Assembly: GCA_964546145.1 (NCBI GenBank)
Contig: CAZJIU010000067.1
Coordinates: 1 to 12,005 of the forward strand
Reading direction: 5' to 3'
From: CAZAKO01 sp964546145
Lineage (GTDB): Bacteria > Fidelibacterota > UBA2242
Length of the DNA: 12,005 bases
The notes beneath the pieces were generated by a model. It searched no databases and had not been told where the DNA came from. It saw only the letters and a program-made list of their open reading frames with translations. Each line of letters begins with the position of its first letter. The first letter of the stretch is position 1. This document shows, in pieces, positions 1 through 6,732 of this stretch. The position numbers and the translations under genes are program-made.

Positions 1-118
1 ATTAATAATGTGAGGATTGTTTTGTTTTTGGAAATAAGTTTATCTGAGATAAGACCTGGGCAACTATCGAAAGGTCCAATTGAACATTTTTTAATAAGGT
101 AATATTGAGGGATTAAAT
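1..118 (+). other. Leader region upstream of fucI
   Basis: This holds no clear gene. Reading frame 1 is open from the window edge to a TAA at 100-102, which could be the last 33 codons of an upstream gene, but a run this short in AT-rich DNA can be chance and I do not recognise the peptide. An odd-centred inverted repeat, TTATCT-G-AGATAA, lies at 40-52 and could be a regulator site; this is weak. A Shine-Dalgarno sequence (TTGAGGG, 105-111) sits 7 nt before the fucI ATG. Confidence 0.3.
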
Positions 119-1885
119 ATGGCGATGGAGAGTATTTTTCCGAAAGTCGGTATTCGTCCGACTATTGATGGGCGCTTGGGGGGAGTACGGGAATCCCTTG
201 AATCTCAGACTATGAATATTGCCAAAGCTGCTGCCGAATTCATAAGCGCTACTCTTAAGTATCCTAACGGATCCCCAGTAGAATGTATTATTGCCGATTC
301 CTGTATTGGTGGGGTAGCCGAGGCAGCTGCTTGTGCCGAGAAATTTCGTCTGCAAAGCGTCGGCGTTTCCCTGACTGTGACGCCATGCTGGTGTTACGGA
401 AGCGAAACGATGGATATGGATCCGCATCTCCCCAAAGCCATTTGGGGATTTAATGGTACCGAGCGTCCCGGCGCCGTCTATCTGGCAGCCGTGTTAGCCG
501 CACATAATCAGAAAGGCCTTCCGGCTTTTGGAATTTATGGTAGGGACGTGCAAGATGTTAATGATTTAACTATTCCGACTGATGTCCAGGAGAAAATCCT
601 CCGTTTTGTAAGAGCCGGTTTGACAGTGGCACGTATCCGCGGTAGGTCCTTTCTTTCGATGGGTTCTGTCTCTATGGGCATTGCCGGTTCAATTGTAGAT
701 GCTGATTTCTTTCAGGATTATTTAGGAATGCGCAATGAATATGTGGATTTGTCTGAATTCATGCGCCGTATGGATCAGAAGATTTATGATCAGGTAGAGT
801 ACGAGAAGGCGCTAAAGTGGGTGAAGATAAATTGCCGGGAAGGAAAGGATTATAACAATATTCCTAAAACTCGTGCCCGGAAAGATGCCGAATGGGAAAA
901 AGTAGTAAAAATGGCCCTTATTGCCCGCGACTTGATGGTTGGTAATCCTAAATTAAGGAAGATAGGCTATGGTGAAGAGGCGTTGGGTCATAACGCCATC
1001 CTGGCTGGCTTTCAGGGACAGAGACAGTGGACCGATTATCAACCCAATGGCGATTTTCTCGAAGCGATCCTGTGTTCCTCGTTTGATTGGAACGGCGTGC
1101 GTCAGCCCTATTTGGTTGCCACCGAAAATGATGCGCTGAATGGTGTCGCGATGCTTTTTGGTTATCTGCTCACTAATACGGCTCAAATGTTTTCCGATAT
1201 TCGTACATATTGGAGTCCTGAAGCCGTTAGGCGGGTAACAGGAAGAGTATTGAAAAATATGCCGGCAAATGGAATAATTCACTTGATCAATTCAGGTGCC
1301 TCGGCCCTTGATTTCACCGGCCAGCAGAAGATTAATGGTCTACCGGCTATCAAGCCTTTTTGGGAAATTACACCGGAAGAAGTCGAAAAATGTCTGAGGG
1401 CAACCTCCTGGTACCCGGCAATTCGTGAGTATTTTCCGGGTGGCGGGTTTTCATCCGAATTTTTAACACGTGGCGGGATGCCCATAACAGTTTCGCGGAT
1501 TAATCTGGTGAAAGGGCTCGGACCGGTTCTGCAGATTGCTGAGGGGTATACCATTGACCTACCGGAGGAGGTGAATCGAACGCTCTGTGATAGAACTAAT
1601 CCTAGCTGGCCAACAACCTGGTTTGTCCCGCGATTAACCGGGCAAGGTGCTTATAAGGATGTATATTCGGTAATGGCTAACTGGGGCGCGAATCATTGTG
1701 CCTCGAGTTATGGTCATATCGGCGCCGACCTAATAACCCTGGCAGCAATGCTGCGCATACCCGTTTGTATGCATAATGTTTCGGAAGAGAAAATTTTCCG
1801 ACCTTCGGCCTGGTCTGCCCATGGCATGGATGCGGAGGGAGCCGATTACCGGGCTTGCCAAACTTACGGACCGCTTTACCGCTGA
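119..1885 (+). CDS. fucI: L-fucose isomerase
   Basis: Cytoplasmic Mn-dependent ketol isomerase that converts L-fucose to L-fuculose, the first step of L-fucose catabolism; the family also accepts D-arabinose. The 588-residue product is close to full length (E. coli FucI has 591) and is colinear from the N-terminal KVGIRPTIDGR through CWCYGSETMDMDP and IWGFNGTERPGAVYLA to the C-terminal DYRACQTYGPLY. The metal/catalytic residues known from E. coli FucI are present as Glu336 (ATEND), Asp360 (SDIRTYWSPEA) and His526 (WGANH). The start at 119 has a good ribosome site (TTGAGGG, 7-nt spacing); the in-frame ATG at 125 is a less likely alternative. It is the first gene of a three-gene operon, with fucK beginning 4 nt after its stop. 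Confidence 0.97.
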   Translation: MAMESIFPKVGIRPTIDGRLGGVRESLESQTMNIAKAAAEFISATLKYPNGSPVECIIADSCIGGVAEAAACAEKFRLQSVGVSLTVTPCWCYGSETMDMDPHLPKAIWGFNGTERPGAVYLAAVLAAHNQKGLPAFGIYGRDVQDVNDLTIPTDVQEKILRFVRAGLTVARIRGRSFLSMGSVSMGIAGSIVDADFFQDYLGMRNEYVDLSEFMRRMDQKIYDQVEYEKALKWVKINCREGKDYNNIPKTRARKDAEWEKVVKMALIARDLMVGNPKLRKIGYGEEALGHNAILAGFQGQRQWTDYQPNGDFLEAILCSSFDWNGVRQPYLVATENDALNGVAMLFGYLLTNTAQMFSDIRTYWSPEAVRRVTGRVLKNMPANGIIHLINSGASALDFTGQQKINGLPAIKPFWEITPEEVEKCLRATSWYPAIREYFPGGGFSSEFLTRGGMPITVSRINLVKGLGPVLQIAEGYTIDLPEEVNRTLCDRTNPSWPTTWFVPRLTGQGAYKDVYSVMANWGANHCASSYGHIGADLITLAAMLRIPVCMHNVSEEKIFRPSAWSAHGMDAEGADYRACQTYGPLYR

Positions 1886-1889
1886 TAAT

Positions 1890-3302
1890 ATGCAAGGTAA
1901 TGTCATCATCGTACTTGACTGTGGGGCGACGAATGTTCGGGCTGTTGCGGTTAACCTGAATGGTAAAATCGTCGCCATGCACTCTGTTCCGAATAAGGCT
2001 AAAGCCGATCCCTTTTATCCACCTGGTTTAATCTGGGATATTGAGGAAATCTGGCAGAAATTTGCACTTTGTACGCGATCAGTTATCAGTCAAATTTCTA
2101 AAAGTGATGTGGCTGCTCTCGTGGTCACGACTTTTGGCGTCAACGGTGCTCCTGTAGCCGAAAACGGCGATTTACTCTATCCGGTTATTTCGTGGCAGTG
2201 TCAGCGTACAGTTCCCATTATGGAGAATATTGATAAGTATATCTCCCTGGAACGGCTTTATGCAATTTGTGGTGTTAACAATTTTAATTTTAACACTATC
2301 AACGTTCTTATCTGGTTAAAGGAAAATCATCCCGAGGTTCTTGATCGGATGCACGCATTTTTGTTTATCCCATCCATTTTTGTAAATAGACTGACCGGGA
2401 ATATGATCAACGATTACACAATGGCAGGTACCTCGATGTTGATGGATATCGGGCAGAGAACACTTTCGACTGAGATTCTCGAGGCTATTGATGTTCCAAA
2501 TAAATTTGCCGATTTGGCCGATGCCGGGACAGTTACGGGTGAACTTACAACTAAGGCGGCTAAAGAATTTGGTTTGGCGCCGGGAATACCGGTGATTCTG
2601 GCTGGGCATGATACACAGTTTGCCTTAATCGGTTCGGGCGCCGGTGAAAATGAAGCGGTGCTGAGTTCCGGGACGTGGGAGATTTTAATGACCCGTACCC
2701 GGAATTTGGATCTCGACTTTGATCAATTGAAAGCTGGAGTGACGAATGAGCTGGATGCGGTTCCCGGTCTCTATAATACCGGGATTCAGTGGCTCGCCTC
2801 GGGAGTATTGGAGTGGATTAAAAGCAACTTTTATACCCGGGAACTGGCAAGTGATCCCAAACAGGTCTATGATATGATGATTCAAGAAGCTGTTGCTGTT
2901 TCGCCAAACTCAACTACTTTATCAATTATCCCGGATTTTGCAACCAACGGCGGCAGTATCAGCGGTTTAGGAATGCACACCTCACGCGGAGAGATATATC
3001 GCGCTGCCCTGGAAGCATTAGCTGAGAAAACCCGACAGGGATTAAATTTTTTACAAGAAATTGGGCAATTCAAAGCCGATTCATTGATTATTGTCGGTGG
3101 TGGTGCCAAGAATCAATTATGGAACCAGATCAGGGCAAATACTCTGGGAATACCTTTAAAGTTAGCGCAACAATCGGAAACAACCGTCCTGGGTGCCGCG
3201 GCATTTGCCCTAACTGCACTCGGGATGTATCAACGCCTAGATGATGCAGTCAACACAATTTCATCTCATTACGATTATATTTATCCAAATAATAAAACCT
3301 GA
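1890..3302 (+). CDS. fucK: L-fuculokinase
   Basis: FGGY-family sugar kinase that phosphorylates L-fuculose at O1 using ATP. The 470-residue product begins MQGNVIIVLDCGATNVRAVAVN, matching the E. coli FucK N-terminus (VILVLDCGATNVRAIAVN). FGGY landmarks are the N-terminal DCGATN phosphate loop, the catalytic-base Asp241 in GHDTQFALIG, SSGTWEILM, GIQWLASGVLEW, and the C-terminal nucleotide-binding GGGAKNQLWNQI. The frame stays open upstream to an ATG at 1776, but those 38 extra codons lie inside fucI, encode a sequence unlike the family, and are rejected. The ATG at 1890 follows the fucI TGA (1883-1885) by 4 nt and has no clear Shine-Dalgarno sequence, so translational coupling to fucI is likely. 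The aldolase gene follows after 8 nt. Confidence 0.95.
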   Translation: MQGNVIIVLDCGATNVRAVAVNLNGKIVAMHSVPNKAKADPFYPPGLIWDIEEIWQKFALCTRSVISQISKSDVAALVVTTFGVNGAPVAENGDLLYPVISWQCQRTVPIMENIDKYISLERLYAICGVNNFNFNTINVLIWLKENHPEVLDRMHAFLFIPSIFVNRLTGNMINDYTMAGTSMLMDIGQRTLSTEILEAIDVPNKFADLADAGTVTGELTTKAAKEFGLAPGIPVILAGHDTQFALIGSGAGENEAVLSSGTWEILMTRTRNLDLDFDQLKAGVTNELDAVPGLYNTGIQWLASGVLEWIKSNFYTRELASDPKQVYDMMIQEAVAVSPNSTTLSIIPDFATNGGSISGLGMHTSRGEIYRAALEALAEKTRQGLNFLQEIGQFKADSLIIVGGGAKNQLWNQIRANTLGIPLKLAQQSETTVLGAAAFALTALGMYQRLDDAVNTISSHYDYIYPNNKT

Positions 3303-3310
3303 GATTGAGT

Positions 3311-4141
3311 ATGAGCAATTTGAATTCCTTGAAATCAATATTCATTCAACATAAAAAGATTGAAACTCTGGTAAGTGACATTGCCGAGATTGCCGGATTT
3401 CTGTGGCAGAGAGGGTGGTCGGAAAAGAATGCCGGCAATATCTCAGTTCGGATTTCTGCCCGAGTACGAGAGGAAATTGTCTCTAAAAGCAATGAGCAAA
3501 TCCTTGATTCACCGGTAACTCATTTGGGTAATGTATGTTTTTTTATTACGGGCACCGGTACACGTATGCGCGATGTTGCCCGGGAGCCTCTCGGTAATGG
3601 TATGTTCATCAGGATCAGCCAGAAGGGTGGTGGATATTTCCCGATAACAGTTGGTGATGCTGCAATCAAGCCTTCTTCAGAGTTACTATCACATTTGAAC
3701 ATTCATGATCTGATTGCCCGGAGAGGTACAGATGAAACTGTCGTGATCCATACTCATGCAACGGAGCTAATTGCGCTTACCCATTGGGATAAAATTCAAA
3801 AAAGTGATGATCTAAATACGATTCTCTGGGGAATGCACCCCGAAGCGATGGTTTTTGTTCCCAAAGGTGTTGGATTAGTACCTTATCTTTTACCCGGAAC
3901 TTCAATAATTGCCGACGCTACTGTACAGAGTTTCGAGGAGCATGATGTTGTCTTATGGAAAAAACACGGTGTGTTCGCAATTGGTAAGACTCTTCACGAT
4001 ACTTTCGACAAAATTGATATTGTCTGCAAATCAGCAAAAATCTGGATGCAGTGTCGAGCAGCTGGATTTACTCCAGAGGGATTAACCAAGTCACAATTGG
4101 ATGAATTGAAACAATTGGTGATAAAATATAATGAATACTGA
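3311..4141 (+). CDS. rhaD: Class II aldolase, rhamnulose-1-phosphate aldolase-like, in a fucose operon
   Basis: Zinc-dependent aldolase that should cleave a 6-deoxyketose-1-phosphate to dihydroxyacetone phosphate and L-lactaldehyde. The 276-residue length fits RhaD (E. coli 274) and not FucA (about 215). RhaD-like blocks include GWSEKNAGNISVRI, the PSSELLSHL segment with Glu124, HTHATELIALTH with zinc ligands His147 and His149, PKGVGLVPYLLPGT, and KHGVFAIGKTLHDTFDKID with ligand His219. It resembles the Bacteroides form of RhaD in its WQ-GW and MRDVAREP regions. The ATG at 3311 is chosen because GAG at 3301-3303 is then spaced 7 nt; a TTG at 3305 would add two residues. It is the third gene after fucI and fucK, so the physiological substrate is probably L-fuculose-1-phosphate, but that is inferred from position. 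The symbol names the sequence family, not a proven substrate. Confidence 0.85.
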   Translation: MSNLNSLKSIFIQHKKIETLVSDIAEIAGFLWQRGWSEKNAGNISVRISARVREEIVSKSNEQILDSPVTHLGNVCFFITGTGTRMRDVAREPLGNGMFIRISQKGGGYFPITVGDAAIKPSSELLSHLNIHDLIARRGTDETVVIHTHATELIALTHWDKIQKSDDLNTILWGMHPEAMVFVPKGVGLVPYLLPGTSIIADATVQSFEEHDVVLWKKHGVFAIGKTLHDTFDKIDIVCKSAKIWMQCRAAGFTPEGLTKSQLDELKQLVIKYNEY

Positions 4142-4457
4142 CTTTGAGTTTAAAAATTAACGAGTGAGTAATATTCAAAAATTTGATTTTTGTATAATCC
4201 ATAAAGGAATTAGAAATGGCCTGTGAGTAAAACTAAGAAATCTCTCTTAAGGTATCAAGGTAAGAGTTTTCCAGATAAGCTATTAACAGTGTATACACTA
4301 TAATTATAATTAGGTTAAAGAACACTTTTTCTATCTTTAGAGGTCCAGATTTTAATTTTTAATTGCATTGAATTGGATAAGATAATAAATCCAAAAAGAC
4401 TCTTGTAAATTCCGTTGAAAGTGCGGATATTACCTATGCTTTTTTAAGACGATTGGA
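4142..4457. other. Intergenic region without a recognisable gene
   Basis: AT-rich sequence between the aldolase and the tRNA-derived repeats, with no convincing coding potential. An AT-only hairpin (CAAAAAT-TTG-ATTTTTG, 4176-4192) could be a weak end signal for the fuc operon. It is followed by TATAAT (4193-4198), an AAAGGA sequence and an ATG that stops after four codons (4216-4230), which looks like a chance or decayed gene start. A possible promoter with a palindrome at 4283-4310 is listed separately. Nothing else was seen. Confidence 0.5.
4283..4310 (+). promoter_or_regulatory. Possible promoter overlapped by a 12-bp palindrome
   Basis: TTAACA (4283-4288, 5 of 6 to the -35 consensus) is followed after 16 nt by TATAAT (4305-4310). 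The perfect palindrome AGTGTATACACT (4288-4299) lies between and touches the -35 element, a typical repressor position. No coding sequence starts nearby; the first recognised product downstream is the tRNA about 330 bp away. In AT-rich DNA such matches arise by chance. Confidence 0.3.
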
Positions 4458-4546
4458 AGTAGCTCGTTAGGCTCTATTTAGATGAAGTGAAGTATTGAAT
4501 AGAAGATGATCTTTTAGATTTTTAAAATAGTGATCGCGGGGTGGAG
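4458..4546 (+). repeat. tRNA-fMet-derived repeat, copy 1
   Basis: This 89-bp unit aligns end to end with 4562-4648, with roughly 80% identity by eye. It starts with a diverged piece of initiator-tRNA sequence (GTAGCTCGTTAGGCTC, one mismatch to the intact tRNA) and ends with CGCGGGGTGGAG (4535-4546), identical to tRNA positions 1-12. Between them, TATTT (4475-4479) can pair with AAGTA (4490-4494) as a small hairpin. It is not a functional tRNA, because no anticodon arm or T arm follows. Confidence 0.75.
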
Positions 4547-4562
4547 TCCCGATAGATCGGGA
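4547..4562. repeat. Short inverted repeat TCCCGAT-AG-ATCGGGA
   Basis: Perfect 7-bp arms around a 2-nt centre. It sits exactly between the two ~88-bp repeat units and takes the place that the D loop has in the intact tRNA. Its CCCGA/TCGGG arms resemble the larger palindrome at 11215-11238. There is no T-run, so it is not a rho-independent terminator. Confidence 0.7.
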
Positions 4563-4636
4563 GTAGCTCGTTGGGCTCTACCTGGACGAAGTGAGGTATT
4601 GATATAAGGTGATTTTTTAAATTTTAGAATAGTGAT

Positions 4637-4648
<12 letters not shown>
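4562..4648 (+). repeat. tRNA-fMet-derived repeat, copy 2
   Basis: This 87-bp unit is the second copy of the repeat at 4458-4546. GTAGCTCGTTGGGCTC (4563-4578) is identical to 4655-4670 in the intact tRNA, covering the D-arm 3' part to the first anticodon base. It then departs into TACCT-loop-AGGTA (4579-4598), a hairpin that keeps pairing relative to copy 1 (C-G pairs replaced by T-G and T-A). The last 12 nt (4637-4648) are the true 5' end of the tRNA gene, so the repeat and the tRNA overlap. Confidence 0.75.
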
Positions 4649-4709
<61 letters not shown>

Positions 4710-4718
4710 CTAAGTCAA

Positions 4719-4751
4719 GGGGCTTAAAACAGCCCATTTTTTATTTTTTTT
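4719..4751 (+). terminator. Rho-independent terminator after tRNA-fMet
   Basis: GGGCT (4720-4724) pairs with AGCCC (4731-4735) across a 6-nt loop. A T-rich tract follows (4737-4742 and 4744-4751, broken by one A). It lies 10 nt after the tRNA and would end its transcript before the beta-lactamase gene. Confidence 0.85.
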
Positions 4752-4819
4752 ATTATCCAAAAACACCTATTTTTTAAATCATTTAAAATTTGTACAATTA
4801 AACCCGGAGTTCAATTATA

Positions 4820-5563
4820 ATGATTTGGAAAATAAAATATGTTTTGGTATTAGTAGTGTTGCCCTTCATGGTGAATTTGTTTGGGCAGGACGAAAGTATC
4901 CAGATCTCGGCTGATCTTGAGTTACGCAAACTTACCGAGCATGCTTATTTGTATACTTCCTATTATGACCTGGAAAAAGCGCCGCATTTTCCGGCTAATG
5001 GAATGGTCTGTCTGGATGGCGACAAGGCTTTCATCATTGATACCCCCTGGCAGGATCGTGAGACCCAGGAATTGATTGATTGGGTGAGTAAATATTTTAA
5101 GGTCACGATTCAGGGATTTATTATTACCCACTGGCATAAGGACTGTATGGGTGGATTGGCTACTGTCCACAAAAACGGGATTCACTCCTATGCCCTTGAT
5201 AAAACCCGGGAAATCGCGAAAGCAAAAAACCTCCCATTGCCGGAAGCTACGTTCTCCGATTCGCTTGTGCTTTATCTAAATGATAAGGCACTTATCTGTA
5301 AATATCCTGGTGCCGGTCATACGGTGGATAATATTATTGTCTGGCTGCCGGATGAAAAAATTCTATTTGGCGGTTGTCTTGTCAAAGCATTAGTCTGGAA
5401 AGGTCTAGGCAATATCAATGATGCAGTCCTTGCAGATTGGCCGATCACGTTAGAAAAAATGCTGCTAAGCTATCCGGAATCAAAAATTGTAATACCGGGG
5501 CATGGAGCAGTCGGTGATCTAAGCCTGATCCGGCATACAATTTCACTATTTAAACCGAATTAA
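4820..5563 (+). CDS. bla: Subclass B1 metallo-beta-lactamase, secreted
   Basis: Zinc hydrolase expected to open the beta-lactam ring of penicillins, cephalosporins and probably carbapenems in the periplasm. The 247-residue protein starts with a signal peptide (Lys4/Lys6, hydrophobic 7-18, likely cleavage near Gly22-Gln23; no lipobox). Zinc site 1 is His104, His106 (HWHKD) and His167 (GAGHT); zinc site 2 is Asp108, Cys186 (GGCLVK) and His228 (PGHG). Lys189 and Asn198 (GLGNINDA) match the B1 substrate-binding Lys and Asn, and WP-TLEKML is a further B1-like block. The residue after Asp108 is Cys109, where BcII-type enzymes carry Arg. GGAG (4806-4809) precedes the ATG by 10 nt. It stands alone after the tRNA terminator, with a GNAT gene 36 bp downstream. 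Substrate range cannot be read from sequence. Confidence 0.88.
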   Translation: MIWKIKYVLVLVVLPFMVNLFGQDESIQISADLELRKLTEHAYLYTSYYDLEKAPHFPANGMVCLDGDKAFIIDTPWQDRETQELIDWVSKYFKVTIQGFIITHWHKDCMGGLATVHKNGIHSYALDKTREIAKAKNLPLPEATFSDSLVLYLNDKALICKYPGAGHTVDNIIVWLPDEKILFGGCLVKALVWKGLGNINDAVLADWPITLEKMLLSYPESKIVIPGHGAVGDLSLIRHTISLFKPN

Positions 5564-5599
5564 TCCAATCAAGACAAAACCTATTCATCCGAGGTATTT

Positions 5600-6724
5600 A
5601 TGAGTGTACAATTAAGAGAAGTTCAATCCCGCCGAGATTTACGCAAATTCGTCAAGTTTCCTTTAAGTCATTATCGCAGCCACCCCTATTTTGTCCCAAC
5701 ATTAATCATGGATGACATGAACACTTTATCTCCAAAAAAAAATCCCGCCTTTGAGTTTTGCGAGGTAAAATGCTGGATAGCTTATCGGAATAAAAAAATT
5801 GTCGGGCGAGTCGCAGCGATTTTCAATCACCGTCACGAAGAGAAATGGAGTAAACGGCAAGTACGCTTCGGATGGATCGAATTTATTGATGACCCGGAAG
5901 TTTCGGCAGCATTATTAGGCGCGGTAGAAAATTGGGCTAAGGAAAAGAGTGCTGAATCGGTTCATGGTCCGCTGGGATTTACGGATTTCGATCATGAAGG
6001 AATGTTGGTTGAAGGGTTCGATGAACTGGGCACTATGGCGACAATTTATAATTATGCCTATTATCCAGAACATCTGGAAAAATTAGGCTACCGGAAGGAC
6101 GTAGATTGGGTGGAGTATCAGATTAAGATCCCCGAGACTTTCCCTGAAGAGATTACTCAATATTCAAATCTGATTAAGCAGAAATACGGATTTAGGATAC
6201 TGGAAGCCAAGTCAACCAAAAGGGATATCCTGCCCTATGCCAATCAGTTATTTGATGTTCTGCAAATCGCATACAAGGAGCTATATGGGGTAGTCGAGCT
6301 GACTCAAGCCCAAATCGATGCCTATATCAAACAGTACCTGGGTTTTATTACCCCTGACTATATTGGTTTGATTCTAAACCAGGAGAATAAAGTGATCGGA
6401 TTCGGGGTCACTTTACCATCACTTTCGAAGGCACTCCAGAAAGGTAAAGGCCGGTTATTTCCCTTCGGTTTTATCCATTTAATGAGAGCATTGAAAAAGA
6501 ATGACGTCGTTGATCTCTATCTGATTGGCGTGCATCCTGATTATCAATCAAAGGGTGTAGCCGGTATGTTGCTGGATAAGATGGGACGAACTTTTGTCGC
6601 GCATGGGATTAAATATGCCGAATCCAATCCAGAGCTGGAAATGAATAATAAAATTCAGCAGCAGTGGAAACATTTCGAAAAGCGCCAGCATAAACGCCGC
6701 CGTTGCTTTATTAAGGAATTGTAA
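5600..6724 (+). CDS. GNAT-family N-acetyltransferase
   Basis: A 374-residue protein whose C-terminal half carries a GNAT fold. The acetyl-CoA-binding motif A is DLYLIGVHPDYQSKGVAGML, about residues 305-324, with the Q-x-x-G-x-A loop, followed by a SNPELEMNNKIQQQWKHF segment typical of these enzymes. The N-terminal half (FPLSHYRSHPYFVPTLIMDD; later GPLGFTDFDHEGMLVEGF) matches a group of roughly 370-390-residue GNAT proteins common in Bacteroidota whose substrates are unknown to me. No signal peptide is seen, so it is probably cytoplasmic. The start has GAGG (5591-5594) spaced 5 nt. It may share a transcript with the beta-lactamase, but nothing links it to antibiotic modification. Its stop lies 8 nt from the convergent helicase stop, with no terminator between. 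Confidence 0.8.
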   Translation: MSVQLREVQSRRDLRKFVKFPLSHYRSHPYFVPTLIMDDMNTLSPKKNPAFEFCEVKCWIAYRNKKIVGRVAAIFNHRHEEKWSKRQVRFGWIEFIDDPEVSAALLGAVENWAKEKSAESVHGPLGFTDFDHEGMLVEGFDELGTMATIYNYAYYPEHLEKLGYRKDVDWVEYQIKIPETFPEEITQYSNLIKQKYGFRILEAKSTKRDILPYANQLFDVLQIAYKELYGVVELTQAQIDAYIKQYLGFITPDYIGLILNQENKVIGFGVTLPSLSKALQKGKGRLFPFGFIHLMRALKKNDVVDLYLIGVHPDYQSKGVAGMLLDKMGRTFVAHGIKYAESNPELEMNNKIQQQWKHFEKRQHKRRRCFIKEL

Positions 6725-6732
6725 TCTGATTT

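Noticed and set aside
1776..1889. Upstream extension of the fucK frame to an ATG inside fucI
   Set aside because: The 38 extra codons overlap the conserved end of fucI in another frame and have no FucK-like sequence; the family N-terminus starts at 1890.
4216..4230. Four-codon leader peptide (ATG GCC TGT GAG TAA) after a Shine-Dalgarno-like sequence
   Set aside because: No attenuator structure or downstream coding gene is visible; chance in AT-rich DNA is enough to explain it.
4535..4600. Second tRNA gene in the repeat region
   Set aside because: The D loop is replaced by an inverted repeat and the anticodon stem 3' strand, T arm and acceptor 3' strand are missing; it is only a fragment.
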